A DNA stretch of 64,000 bases from Hyaloperonospora brassicae (GCA_947650285.1 CANTFL010001148.1:186001-250000), one strand, 5' to 3'; counted from the stretch's first letter, positions 41,775 through 53,995 are shown. The notes: generated by a model from the letters alone, not told the origin. Translations and numbers: made by a program.

Positions 41775-44027
41775 TTATCGATTGCACCCGTCTTCGAGCG
41801 AGTCATAGCCATCCTCGCCATCTCCACCTGCATCATTCAACTCTTCAAGCAGAGCCTTGACGCGCGCAATCGCTGAAGGAGGTGACACGATCGAGCAGGA
41901 ATTGTACCGCTTCACCGCCACTAGCACAATGTCGCGGTCACCCGTCTGAGCAGGTTCCGAGTCGTCCAGCGCGACAGCAAGGCTACCCTCTGTCATCTCA
42001 GCTAGTTGCTCGCGAGCATGCTTGCCTGCGTTTTTCAACCACATTTCGCGTGATTCCAAGAAGGACGAAAACTCATCCAGTGGCAAGCTCAACACGCGGG
42101 CATCCATCTCAGGCAGCAGTGCCCGTGCACCGTCATCTGTGAGCTCGTCAGAAACAACGTCGGTCCCGGTTCTTGGTCGCAGCGCAAGCACGCCAGCATG
42201 ATAGATACTTAACCGCCCACGAAACTGGTCTATCACCAGCGACGCAACTGCAGGTTTCACCACGTGCACTGCACGCTTTTGACGGGCCATACCTGTGCGC
42301 TCCAGAAATGCCGAGTTGCCACGAAGTCCAAAGAATGACCGCGTGCATGCTAGATGCTTCTTGTCGAGGCTAGTAAAACTGCCGAAAGGTTTTTCAGCCT
42401 TCGCCTGCTTCTTGTTCTTTTGCACTCTAATCACCTTATTCGTTGGTCGAGAGAGTGGGGTCGGACCTATCGCAGCTGAGGTCGTATCGGTTTCACGACT
42501 CTTACGAATGACTGCGAAAAAGAAGCCGTGGGTATCGTTCTGATGAGGCAGCACACGAACACAGCGCTCGAGGTGCAACCCGTCGCACTCTTCCGATGCC
42601 GGGGCCCACATAGACGGACGGTAACGATGTCGCTGGTCATCCGGGACGTCATCCCAAGTCGCCACATCAACAACGTCCCACTTTGTCAGGCCGTGCGAGC
42701 GCTTCAGTCCTTCCAGAATATTGTCGGTCTTGACAAGTTCCAGCAAACCCTTCGAGCGGCGAAGTAGCTCAGCGACCACTGCCTCATCCTCGATCGGATT
42801 CAGCGATCGAGTACTGTACAACAACGTGCCACCAGTACGCACAAGGGCGAGCGCATGTTCAGCAAGACCAACTTGGCTCGGGTGGTGTGCCAGCGCTTGT
42901 TCGGGATTCCACGTACGCCACTTCTCAGGGAGCTTGCGAGCCAAACCATCTCCAGAGCACGGGGCACAGCAGATGACGCGATCGAAGAGACCATCCGCAG
43001 ACTCTGGGACAGGAAATTCCTCCGGCTTGTGCGCTGTCACGACGAGCTCGCGAACGAGTGGCAGGGTGCGTGTCACGTTTCGAACCGCCGACGCCGCCGC
43101 TGTGGCATCACGTTCATTCACAACCAGTAGACTTGCTGCGTTGGCACTGGTCTCGATACCAACACTGCTCGAGGAGACAGGACTCAAATACTCAGCTACG
43201 ATCGGTGCTCGGTGTTCACCACCACCGCAGAGATCCAACACACGGTGACCCGGTTGAATGTTCAAGAACGCTGGGAGCACAGTAGCAGCAGGGTCCTGCC
43301 GAAGGAGCGTGCCCAGGGAGCCTTGGGCTCGCACGTACGTTTGCAGCGACTGCAGACCTTCCACCTTGCGAAAAGTCTTGCTGTCCACTGACAGCTTCCA
43401 TAGTCTCTTCTCGGGCACCCACGACTCGGGCCCAAAGTGCACGTGCAGTTCGCCGCCTCCTACCGGCACCGGCACTGTCACTGTCTCGAGATCAAAGTCC
43501 ATCTCCAACGTTCCCGTCACGATCTCGCTCAAGCTCCTGTAGTTGCCATTCACACGCACGTACACGGGTAGTGGCTCGCTCAAGCACGCCATCAAGCGCG
43601 CAAACTCGTGCTTCTCCAAGCCCAGACAGCGCCCGTAGAACCGCTCGAACGCGACATTCTCTCGGTCAAACTTGCGCCACACAATCTTCTCGGCTTTTTC
43701 TTCCCTGCATCTCTTCTTGCGCTGGTCCAGCACGTCCTGCTCCACGTTCAGGGTGCGCTTGCCTGTCCTCTGCTTTGCCGTCTTCTGTACAACGTCGTAC
43801 ACATTGTCGCCGTCCTCCAGAGACGGCAGCGGAATCGTTGCGGCTCGATTCGTGTCGCCCACTGAGTCTGCGTCGTCGCTATCGTCAGTGCTCGTGTGTT
43901 GCACACGTTCGTGCGACGCTTTAGCTGTCGGAACAGCAGTTGATGGAACATGACATGACGCTGTTGTTCCGGACGGTCGCTGCCGCTTCTTGTCTCGACG
44001 CAGCGCTGCACGACTCTTGCCGCCCAT
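41775..44027 (-). CDS. NSUN2/TRM4-like RNA cytosine methyltransferase, catalytic Cys lost (750 aa)
   Basis: Start chosen at the first ATG (44027, MGGKSRAALRRDKKRQ). A basic, disordered N-terminus precedes the family block WRKFDRENVAFERFYGRCLGL and EPLPVYVRVN. The methyltransferase core shows VLDLCGGGEHR (motif I, where family members have a CAAPGSKT-like loop), VVNERD, CAPCSGDGLARK (motif IV, Cys at residue 357, preceding Asp absent) and YSTRSLNPIEDEAVV (motif VI). Motif VI normally reads TCS, with the Cys as the nucleophile that attacks cytosine C6; here it is Arg407 (codon at 42809-42807). A C-terminal domain (FFGL..., HVVKPAVASLVIDQFRGRLSIYHAG) is as in NSUN2. It is therefore probably a non-catalytic RNA-binding paralogue. 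Confidence 0.88.
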   Translation of the reverse strand: MGGKSRAALRRDKKRQRPSGTTASCHVPSTAVPTAKASHERVQHTSTDDSDDADSVGDTNRAATIPLPSLEDGDNVYDVVQKTAKQRTGKRTLNVEQDVLDQRKKRCREEKAEKIVWRKFDRENVAFERFYGRCLGLEKHEFARLMACLSEPLPVYVRVNGNYRSLSEIVTGTLEMDFDLETVTVPVPVGGGELHVHFGPESWVPEKRLWKLSVDSKTFRKVEGLQSLQTYVRAQGSLGTLLRQDPAATVLPAFLNIQPGHRVLDLCGGGEHRAPIVAEYLSPVSSSSVGIETSANAASLLVVNERDATAAASAVRNVTRTLPLVRELVVTAHKPEEFPVPESADGLFDRVICCAPCSGDGLARKLPEKWRTWNPEQALAHHPSQVGLAEHALALVRTGGTLLYSTRSLNPIEDEAVVAELLRRSKGLLELVKTDNILEGLKRSHGLTKWDVVDVATWDDVPDDQRHRYRPSMWAPASEECDGLHLERCVRVLPHQNDTHGFFFAVIRKSRETDTTSAAIGPTPLSRPTNKVIRVQKNKKQAKAEKPFGSFTSLDKKHLACTRSFFGLRGNSAFLERTGMARQKRAVHVVKPAVASLVIDQFRGRLSIYHAGVLALRPRTGTDVVSDELTDDGARALLPEMDARVLSLPLDEFSSFLESREMWLKNAGKHAREQLAEMTEGSLAVALDDSEPAQTGDRDIVLVAVKRYNSCSIVSPPSAIARVKALLEELNDAGGDGEDGYDSLEDGCNR

Positions 44028-44292
44028 GGTGAGGTGGCGCCGATCGTACCCGATATGGGTACGTCGTTGGCCCAAGTCGGCAGTAGCAACAGCCCGAGAG
44101 CCACTGCTTTGTTTTGACTGGCTACAAATGAAAGCGCACCCAGAGGATGAAGACGACGACGATGATGATGTTGCTGTGGTTTATGTTGCTGTGGTTTATG
44201 TTGCTGTGGTTTATGTCGCTCGAAGCCCACCTGAGCACCTTTCTTCAAACAGTCTCTAGTGACAAAAAGTGAGCCCCTTTTCCTCTGAGTCG
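44028..44292. promoter_or_regulatory. Divergent promoter with 15-bp tandem repeat
   Basis: 265 bp shared upstream region of the NSUN2-like gene (-) and the ubiquitin protease gene (+). Contains three exact copies of GTTGCTGTGGTTTAT at 44170-44214. No oomycete initiator was identified with confidence. Confidence 0.5.
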
Positions 44293-47200
44293 ATGGCTCG
44301 CTTTCTACCAATGAGATCATTGGATCGATTGTTGATCGATCGCTCCTCAGACAAAGCAGAGAAAGAGAGTGCGCCGTGCAGCGAGTTGGCGAGAATGGAG
44401 GCGGTGACGGAGCACTTGCAAGCACTGGTCGAAGCGTGTGTGGCCGTCAGTGCTGCTGCAGCAATCTCCACTCCGGCCGGGGACGCTGCTGCGGCTCGAG
44501 TGCACAGCGTCGATGCGTCTCTGGGTTTACCCCCAGAACATCTCGAGTATTGGGACGTGTTGTGCGACGACTCGCTGCCATTGGTCGAAGACCTGGCGCT
44601 GCTCCTGGCGAGCACCAATGTGTCGACCAGTAAGATGCTAAGTCTGCTGCGCGTGATACTCGTGCACGCATCGTTTCATTGCGCTGGACTCGTGCGATTG
44701 GTCCAACTGACGTTCCACGGGTTCAAGTTGACTAAGCGCTGGGACGTGCTGAGCGCTGTTTCGAGCGAGTTACTGGATGCGATCTATGCGAAGATACTGC
44801 AGAGCGATACCCGGGTACAAGCGTTTCGTTTCTATGTTGACGTGCTTGGCGGGTTCCAGCATTCGGCTGAGCTGTTGACGGCAAATGTGACGAAACTTAT
44901 TCAATTGGCGAAACTATTTAGCACGGAAGACAATGAACAAAATAGGGAGATGGCGCATTTATTATTGGTGCTGTGTGCTGCGCTGGAGCACTGTCATCGA
45001 GGCTATGAAGCAGAAGCTATGGCGCTCCGCCGAGCGATGCGAGTATATTTTGGATCCCGCGTCGTCCGCCCTACAGCTGCCGAAGCTGAAAGACTGCTGC
45101 GAGCTAGTGCGTGGGTGCTTCCAGCGGAGAAGCTGGATGCTATGCTGCCTTCTATTGAGGGAAAATGGGTCGCAGACGAGTTCACGAGTGATCAACATTG
45201 TAATGGAGGACCTCACCAAAATGCAGGCTCAGTGTTGCTAAAAAAGACGACGAACTGTTTTGCATACGAAGTGCGGGCGACGATCACAGACCCCAACCAC
45301 AAGTTTGAATTGACCGGGTCTTTATTCCAGCGAATGCCAGAGATGCAGGTGCTGCTGTCACATTCCGATACGATGGCGGCATCAACGTGGGATTTCGAGG
45401 GACATTGGCGAGAGTTGAATGAAGAGATCACTCCTGCAGCGTCAGCTGCACCGGTGGCTACGATACCAGCTCCGACCTGGAATTGTCGGGCGTGCACGAT
45501 GAACAATGAAGGCTCTTTGGCAATATGCTCAACGTGCGGGACAAGGCGACCGGTAGAAGCTGCTGCATTAGTAGTCACTAGCAGTGGCAAAGGTAACAAT
45601 CCTGCACCATTTTCGGCAGTGCTTAGCGCAGATATGTCATTTATGCGCATGAAGTGGTCGCGCGGGGAGCAACAAGGAGTTTGGCTTGCACGAAAGCAGA
45701 CTGTCGAAACCGCTTTTGATCTTGCGACTTCGCTCGCGGCTGGAAGTGACGCAATGACGGACACTACTTGCTTGCCAGCTTTTGTTTTTTCTCCTGAAGG
45801 CGTCCCAGCGAATATCTTAGTACTAGAGCGACCCATTCTATCCACATCAGACCACACCGAGTTTACTGTTCAAGTGTGGATTCGCCCGCAGCACGCGCCG
45901 CCAGAGATTGAAGCTCAAGTGGTGATTGCTAATGGTCATGACTTCGAGTTGTTACTAACAAGTGCAGGACGCCTGGTGTGGCACCTCGCTGGAGGACGCT
46001 TTACAGTGACTTCCCGTGACGTGGTGCAGTTTGGCGTGTTTTGCCACGTGACACTTTCGTTTGGCCATGATACGATGGGTCTCCTGGTCAATGGCTCGAT
46101 GGCAGGTGAGACCATAAGACCAGACGAGACACACCATTCTGTAGTAGGAGTGTCGTTGCTGACTATCGGTGGCAGCATCGAAAACTGCGATTTGACCAAA
46201 AACGGAAACGCGCGAAGTTGTTTCTATGGACAAATGCTTGATTTGCGCATCTATTCGACACTTCTTATGAACGACGAGGAAACGTGGAGTATACGGAATG
46301 CCTTATCTGGTCGGGAGGAACATCTCGTGGGATATTTTCCATTCGTTGGTGATTCAGAGCGACTGTTGATGGATCTGTCGAGCCAGCAAAACCATGCATG
46401 TGTCGTAGAGGGATACCAGTTGTACGACTCTGTTCATCATGCAACGATCCCATCGGTCCGTAATTTTGCCCCTGTCACTCCAGTACATGCTATTCCCGTG
46501 GAAAATACACTTGCCATTTCCCTGGGAATCGACTTTATTGGCTGTGGCAAGTTTTCTTTTTCTGAAGGCTGTCGGGGACTTGACATCGACTGCGGACATT
46601 CTGGAGCTACTTTATGGCGTCAAAATGCTGTGTCCATCGCGTGTGGCTTTCAGTCTTTCTTTTCACTTGCACCGCCGGTCTCAGCAGAGACGCCTTCTTC
46701 GCGCAGAACCGTTTTATTCGCGCTGTGTGAAACCACATTTTGGAATCTCGTTCCGCTGTTGTCTGAAGCAATTATTCTACCGCATGTTGCTAGTGACGGT
46801 GGAAATGTGTCACCCTTCTTGTTCGATGGCTCTGCAATGTTACTTAGCGTTAGCTCAGATGTCGTAGCTCCGGGCATTCTAATGTACGAACTGGGTCTGT
46901 ACATTTGGTCCGGAAAGCAGGGTCATCCGTTGTCGCGCGTATATCGCGTCGCTGGAAACTCTTCTACTTCCCCGTCAGACGTCCAAATCAAATACGGGCT
47001 GCCAGAGCGTGCGTTATCAGTTGCCATCGGCGGCGTCGGCATTGTCTTTGAAGTGGCGTTGGATCTTGAGCTTGCGCTTCGTGTGGAGCCAGGCAGTCCA
47101 GTTCGTGTAGGTTTGATTTTCCCTGCGAGCAAGGATTCCATTAGCCAGCGAAGCTCAAGTAGACTGACTAAGTGGACGTTTGGATCGTCGCTAAATACTA

Positions 47201-50200
47201 GTTTGCCCAAAGACGCTGCAAACTCCATTCTGGGAAATGTGTACTCTTCACTTCGACCAAAAGGCTCAGATGGCGACAGAGATCACATCAATGGTGCGGA
47301 CAGTACCATTCTGTGCACCCGTATGAGCACGGATGGAAGCGCGGTCGCACAGCAATCGTATGGGTGTCAGACGTGCAACTTGGTACACGGCAATAGCGTT
47401 TGTCGGTTTTGTGCTGTCATTTGTCACGAGAGCCATGAGCTTGTTGCGCTGGGTGTAACAACAACAGCTTGCGCTTGTCGTGTCCGTGGTAATGGCCTTT
47501 GTCGATGCAACAGTGCTGTTCAAGCCTCCGATTTCCCCATGCTCACAGAGCCAGTGAATGCTTCTCTATGGGGCTGCAGCAAATGCACCGTGATCAATAG
47601 CAGAGATCAAAAGCAATGCAGTGTATGTGGCAACAATGCACCCGAGCAGGATGCTTGTTCCACGTCTGCGGTACCGGAGCCCACCTTTTCGGCATCAGCG
47701 CCAGTCGAGCAACCAACCCCTGCAGTCGCCTGGTCATGTGACGCCTGCACAATGTTGAATGAAGCAAATGACACGAAGTGCTCCGTTTGCGATACCTTGC
47801 GGACTAAGCAAGCTGATCCTGTAGCTGCCGAAACTTACGACAAGAACAAAACCGGTGAAGGACTCACGACCCTCTACTACGCAGCTGGCGATGCTGTCAA
47901 GCAGGACCATCCGATGGCGATGCAGCCAACTTGTTCGTGGATTTGCTCTGCGTGCACGATGGAAAATAAGACCTTGGACACAACGTGCCACATGTGTGGG
48001 ACGGTACGAGAAGTCCCGGTTGCCACTGCTGTCGACTCTCCAGAGGTGATGATGGCTCTACCTGCTCCTAAAATTGATGATACGTCTGCGTCCACTCCGG
48101 CGGGCATGGATACAGATATGTGCGGGGGTGATCGGGCGATCACTTCTGGATCCGTCGTGACTACGCAACCTGCAAAGATCGAAAACATGAAAATTCTGGA
48201 TGAATACAAGCGCACAACAGCTACTGCATTCGATCGCTTGCTAGAAGTGGAACGCATAAACGATTCGGTGTGGGAAACTACTGGAGGCAAAATGCACGTT
48301 GTACTTGGCAATAGTTTTGTAGGTGAATATATCTGCGGAACATACTTGGCGAGGGATGGAACACTGAGTGGACTTGCTCGAGCGACGGAAGAGGGAAGCT
48401 GGAAATTGGACGGTCGATTTAAGAAAGCGAGTCAGTCTCAGTCCAACGCGTGCGTGCTTTCCTGGAACAAAACAGCTTCCCGCTTTGACGGAAAATGGTA
48501 TCGGGGCGATGGGTCGGGCGACTGGAAGTGCCTTGCATCACCGTATACATCTGATTTCCGTGGTTTAGCCTGCGCTGACGCAGTGAAAAAGCCAACGGAG
48601 TATCAACCGTACTATACAGGCATGGTGAATATGAAGCAGAATTTGTCCAATGTCTGCTACCAGAACAGCTTCCTTCAGACTCTTTACATGACCCAGGATT
48701 TCCGTCGCTTCATCATGTCGTGTGATGCAAAAAACTATGCAGTACCGAACACGGAAAACGGGTCAACGAGTGGTGGAAACGTTGTGGCAGCAGTTCAAGA
48801 TCTTTTTGCTCAGATGACGGCTTCGCAGAGACCCTTTGTGGCAACGCACGCCCTTCAACAATGTTTGCCCGCTGAGTTCAAGAATGGGCGTCAGCAAGAC
48901 ACATCGGACTTTGCGCATTTCCTAATTGATTCCCTCAGCCAGCGGCTGAGTCAGCATCAAGCCGCTCCGGACGAGATTCCATCGATCTTCGGTGGCCACC
49001 AAGCAACGATTCTAGCGTGCAAGACATGCGGCAAGAAATCTGTAAATCGGGAATACTTTTGGGAATTGTTGTTGAACATGATCGATCTTCGGTACACGCC
49101 TATCACTAGCATTTCTGCTGTAAGTGGATCTGCGATGGACATTCGAACTCCGGACGGCTACGAACGTTTAAACGCTGACTTGAACAAGGATCGCACGGGT
49201 GCACCGTACGTTTACCTGTGCGTACAGAGATGTCCGGAACGGGTCATTTCTGGTACTTCGATGGAAGATGAAGGTGACCGGGTCATGGCTATAACGGAAC
49301 TGGTGGTAAGGGTGGCACTAAGCACCGATCCAAAGCCCTCCTTGCCCGGGTTCGAGCGTGTGGAACTAGATCTGAATGTTGGTGGTAGCACTACTTCTGG
49401 ATCGAAGAAACAAGTGTATTTGTTATTTCGCCGCGAGCCGAACGGATCGCCGATCACTGACTTGCAAATAATGTATGGCAACGAGTCGATCCCCGATGGC
49501 TTCAAGCAAATCCAGGTGGACCTGAACCAGGGCGAGGGCTCGAAGGTGTACTTGTGCTATCGTTGTGACATGCCCATCACGGATTTAAAAATCGTGAACA
49601 GTGGAATTCCTGGGTACCGAATGGTGGACCATCTACTCAATGTTGGTCATGAAGATGTGGTGAAGCAGTACCTTGCGCTAAAAGTCGGAGGCCATGAACC
49701 CTGCTTGACGGATTTGAAACTCGTGCAAGGTTCGGATGTGTCTGCATATGAGGAGCAAGGATGGCAGTCAATTGGGAGCCCTTTTGCTTCAGCGGCTTCC
49801 GCGGATCCTGCGTTGGATGGAAGGCCGTTCGTGCCAGCACAACTAGTTGTTCGCCGCGGCCACGGCAACCCCATTTTCGCTATTGATGTGTTCCGCGCGC
49901 CCCGTCAAGTGCCTAAGTACAAGGACTACGAGATAATCGAGCTTTCCCCAGCTGAAAGCTCTTGTACGGATCTCGTCACTCGACTAAAAGGAGACTGGGT
50001 GGGGACTGAAGAAACAGAGCGCGAGCGAAAAGGGGTGCGGATACGCTCTGTGTCTGAACCGATACTGGATGCGCTGCTTGTGAAGGGATGTGTGGACGAT
50101 AAGGGCGAACTGTGTTGCATCGTGCTGCGCGTTTCGACATGGGCAGATCCTATTGCACGAGAGTCTGCTCCTGGTGCAGAACCTGGTGTACCCATCGACC

Positions 50201-52609
50201 TGACTTCCAGCGAAACTAGGGATAGCTATGCTACTCCATGCACTTATCGTGTTTCTGGTTATTGGAAAAATTTGAATGTGCCGAGTCCTCAACTCGTTGA
50301 CGTGGAGCTACGACCTGCTGCTATCGGTGTAAGTGGCGCTCCAACTACTCCCAGTGACATGTTGTCATCACTAGGAGCACCAGCACAGTCGTTTTTAATG
50401 AGTGGAATCATCGGGGATGGAAAAGGAAGCCTCATTGCGATTCAAGGCGTTCAGAGGTCGCAAAAGGTAGACATCAAGTGGCCAATCTGTGAGATCATGG
50501 TGTTGCGCGGTGATGAGTGCGTTCCTGAAGGTGTCGAGGTTGTTCGAACGACATGTTCTGGTCGATCAGGGAATTTGCTGGCTCAGACAGCGTCACCTCG
50601 CACGTTGTACTTGGCGTTCAAACGTGAGGAGGAGCCGGCTAACGGCTACATTACAGACGTTTGCGTAATCTATGGCGAGATTGATGCTGTTCCAGAACAC
50701 TACACATGCATTCATACGACGCCTGCGGGGCATTCGGCCAACGTGAACGATGGCACACTGGGCGTGCCTATTTTCATCTGTTTCAAACAGAGTGGAAGTA
50801 CAACCGCAGTCAGCGATGAAGGTGTTGCACCCAAGAGTTTGATGGATCTCGCGTTGATGTGGACATCGGGTGTTGAATCAGACGATGTTCCTGCCGGGTT
50901 TACGAAGATCCAGCACACCCCTCTTGGTATGGAAGCAAATTTGAATCAAGGCACTTGTGGCGTGGCAATTCACATTTGCCAATCGAAAAGCGAGACAAGA
51001 GACATTGTCAAGCCGCTGGACAACCCTCTGAATGGGGAATACGAGATCACGAGCTCCCTTTTGCCGGCGTTTGGACGGTTCCTCACTCTGTCGGTCGTAG
51101 AGAAACTCGAAGACGCGCGTTTGGTAGAGGGCAGTTTCGGCGCCGTGCTACATGCTCAGTTTACTGGATCGATGCGTGGTATTTTGTTTTCGTCGAAGCA
51201 CCAGCAGACAGGAGGTACCAGGAAACGCACGCTTGTTGGCGCGTGGAGGACCGAGAGCTCGTTGGCTAACGGCGTAGGCGCAAGTGCGAATGACTTTTTG
51301 CCTCTGAGCTATCCATTCGAGTGGACTCTGAACGAGACATGGACTGAACTGGACGGATGGTGGAGTGGCGCAGGGAGTATCCCACCGACTGATGGTAACC
51401 CCATTGTGTCTATTTCTGCTAGCGCGACTTCCAGCAATGCAGCAGTGGCTGGACTGCCTCGTGCTCTCACTGGCGGCAAGTGGAAACTCATCAAAGACTC
51501 CTACGTGCACGTGGCATTCAAGAAAGACTACAGCACCGAGTGGCAGGACGGCCAGCTTGTGTTCTCCGAGCGCGTGTGGCGTCACGACATTGCGTCGATG
51601 TTGTCGCGCTTTGTCGCCACGCGCACGTTGGGCGGTGACAACGCGCTCTCATGTAGTGTGTGTGAGCGCAAGACCGAGTGGCGGACGCACACAGTGATCG
51701 ATGAGCCGCCCGAGCACCTCATCATAACGCTGAAGCGCATGTACTACGATTGGAACCAGCAGAAAGCGTGCAAATGTCTGCACGACGTGCAGTTCCCTGC
51801 ACTGTTGACGCTGCCGTCGCTCACGTCCGAGGAAGAGCTTGCCGTGTATACGTCAGAAACGGACGACTCAGCACGCGCAAAGCAGCAGCACCCGTCGCGT
51901 CACTATGGTCTCTATGGCGTGCTCGTGCACTCTGGGCTTACCGCTAGCTCTGGGCACTACTACAGCTTCTGCCGCGAGAGCGACGATAGCACTTGCCAGC
52001 TGCATTTGGAGGATTCGCCTCTTTCTCCGTGGATCAAGTTCAACGACACGAAGGTCGAGCACTCGAGCTGGAGAGAGATCAATCGACTCGTGGCTAGCAC
52101 CGTGTCGGACACTGTGTATCTGCTGCTCTACAAGAGACTGTCGTACGAGCCGTCACATCGAAACAGCGAGGGAAGTCAGGATGCAGGAGCGATCGAGAGT
52201 GGGAATGCGGACGACGAGGAAGCCATGTTGCTTGCCAAGGCTATGGCGCTGTCCATGTCGGCGGCTCGACACGACCAACAGCGGCATACTGAAGAGGAAG
52301 AAACCAAAGGAGATCCCGATGCTGTTTGTGACCTGAATGGTGACGACGGAGCTCCTCGATTGACTGGCACGTTGACCAAGGTAGTCCTCAAAAAGGTACG
52401 CTCGACAGGGTTTGCTGCTACTGTTGATGTCGGTGCTGACTCTGTTTTGTTGTACGCTCTTTCAGGTAGAGGACGAGAACGCAGCCTATCTGCACGATAT
52501 GGCAGCTGCAAGCTCCAGCGCGCTCCATGCGGACGATATACACACGCTACTGGTGCTACGCCACTCACTGCCGGTGCGTCTACGTGCGCTATTGGACAGA
52601 GTGTGCTAG
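44293..52609 (+). CDS. Giant ubiquitin-specific protease with LamG, UBR-like, RanBP2 fingers, MABP repeats and UIM (about 2,748 aa)
   Basis: Two exons: 44293-52395 and 52466-52609, joined by a 70-bp phase-0 GT-AG intron; without splicing the frame runs to 52692. Domains: RanBP2-type zinc finger at 396-420, LamG/concanavalin-like fold at about 524-665, UBR-box-like Cys/His cluster at about 1024-1076, and three more RanBP2 fingers at 1093, 1147 and 1216. The USP catalytic Cys is in NLSNVCYQNSFLQ (Cys1455), the His in HSGLTASSGHYYSF (His2555) and the Asp in FNDTKV (2585), so the protease should be active in removing ubiquitin. The two CxxC halves of the USP finger (1576 and 2454) are separated by about 880 residues rich in MABP-like repeats (ITDLQIMYG, ITDVCVIYG types). 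A UIM (EEAMLLAKAMALSMSA) follows at about 2642. Start chosen at first ATG; MEAVTEHL (44395) is an alternative. Confidence 0.9.
52396..52465 (+). other. Intron of the ubiquitin protease gene
   Basis: GTACGC...CTCTTTCAG, 70 bp. Preceded by codon AAG (Lys) and followed by GTAGAGGACGAG, both in phase 0. Splicing replaces a Ser/Arg-rich read-through tail with VEDENAAYLHDMAAAS and a C-terminus ending RALLDRVC. Confidence 0.75.
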
Positions 52610-52846
52610 TACAGCATATACCCCTTCACGGTGCTGCTCGGCGCTGCGTGGAATGCGATAGAGAATTACCAGAACGATGTCAAACGAAGTAAGTCTGTGC
52701 ATCGATGTTAGTGTGGATGTGCACGTGATGGGGTCGGAAATCGACGAGCTTGCTGTACGTAACGTCAAGCTAGAAGCACGTGGCCGAAGAGCAGGGAGGA
52801 AGCTACTTGAACAGCACGGCACAGCAGAGCGACAACGGGTCCAGCC
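52610..52846. other. Convergent intergenic spacer
   Basis: 237 bp between the ends of the protease gene (+) and the LRR gene (-). No terminator structure recognised. Confidence 0.4.
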
Positions 52847-53995
52847 TCACGCAGCAGTCGCGACAATGGATTGGCGCTTGAACACACCGGTCTGCTCGCC
52901 TTGCGCCTGCTCCCATCTCGCCAGCTTGCTGCGGTACGTCTGGATGAGGAACTTGAGAGCGGTGGGACCGCCAATGACAGTCTCGAGCTTGTCGCGGCTG
53001 CGCAGGTCCAAGAGCGAGAGTTCCGTCAGCCCCTCCGAGATGGTGTACACGGCGTTTAGCGTGAGCTTCGTGCAGCCCCAGAGACGCAGCTCCTTGAGCT
53101 GCGTCATTGACGCAGCCACTTGCACGATAGCAGCATCACTCAGCCGCGAACACTGCGAGAGGTTCAGCGAGCGCAGTCCTGGCAGAGACGCGCACAACAA
53201 CTGCACGCCCTGATCCGAGACCTTGTAGCAGTAGCGCAGATTCAAGTCCTTGAGCAGTGACAAGTGCGTGGCGATGGCAGCCACTACCTTGTCGTCCACC
53301 TTGTGCACGTAGCGCAGATTCAGCCGCTCGAGTCGCGAGCAGTGCTGCACGACATGAATGATGGCCGCATTCTCGACGTTGTGGCATCCCCATAAACTCA
53401 AGTCGCGGAGCTCTGTGCACTGCGCAATGCCCCGCACATCGTCTCCCGTCACAGTGTGGCAGCCCAGCAAGTCCACGACCTGCAACGAAGCTGCGTTCGC
53501 GCGCAGCAGCTTCTGCAGCGCGTTGCGGTCCACTGCCATATCTCGGAACCGCAGCTCTCTCAAATTACAGCACAGCTCCGCCACGAGCCCGAGCGCTTCG
53601 CCGTCCATTGCTGCACACTTGTTCAGCTGCAAGACCTTGAGGGGCGCTAGCGCCGCTCTAGCCCCAGCGCTCTTCAGCACAGCCGCGTCAAAGCCGTGGC
53701 AGCCCGCAAGACAGAGCGTCGTCAGTCCCGTGGGCGTCGCGTGCTGGAGCAGCGCCGTCCAAAAGCCCGTCGACTCGTGCTGGAACTTGGCCCGACACAG
53801 GTGTTCCGTCTTGCTCCGACAGGCTTCGCACTGGCCACAGTACGACACGACATCGGGCGCCGCGAGCGGTTCTCGATGCAGCAGCTGTTTGTTGCAGCGC
53901 AAGAGGGCGAACCGCTCGCGAAGGCTCAAGCACTCGAGCACTTGACGGAGTGTGTCACTGCTCAGCGCGTCTTCGAATCCACTGCGATGGGCCAT
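52847..53995 (-). CDS. F-box-like leucine-rich repeat protein (AMN1/FBXL type, 382 aa)
   Basis: Start placed at ATG 53995 (MAHRSGFEDALSSDTLRQVL). Residues about 9-45 resemble an F-box (SDTLRQVLECLSLRERFALLRCNKQLL), followed by a Cys cluster CGQCEACRSKTEHLC. The rest is a run of about eight cysteine-containing LRRs (for example LRDLSLWGCHNVENAAIIHVVQHC and LKDLNLRYCYKVSDQGVQLLC). In other eukaryotes such proteins are substrate receptors of SCF ubiquitin ligases; that role is inferred. The frame stays open to 54679, and the part 54000-54200 (KNLCDRVTGG, PPHRPVVQQ) could be a real N-terminus or an upstream exon. Confidence 0.85.
   Translation of the reverse strand: MAHRSGFEDALSSDTLRQVLECLSLRERFALLRCNKQLLHREPLAAPDVVSYCGQCEACRSKTEHLCRAKFQHESTGFWTALLQHATPTGLTTLCLAGCHGFDAAVLKSAGARAALAPLKVLQLNKCAAMDGEALGLVAELCCNLRELRFRDMAVDRNALQKLLRANAASLQVVDLLGCHTVTGDDVRGIAQCTELRDLSLWGCHNVENAAIIHVVQHCSRLERLNLRYVHKVDDKVVAAIATHLSLLKDLNLRYCYKVSDQGVQLLCASLPGLRSLNLSQCSRLSDAAIVQVAASMTQLKELRLWGCTKLTLNAVYTISEGLTELSLLDLRSRDKLETVIGGPTALKFLIQTYRSKLARWEQAQGEQTGVFKRQSIVATAA

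Noticed and set aside
52466..52692. Unspliced C-terminus of the ubiquitin protease ending at 52692.
   Set aside because: A 70-bp GT-AG intron in phase 0 gives a more ordinary tail (VEDENAAYLHDM); the read-through part is Ser/Arg-rich and featureless.
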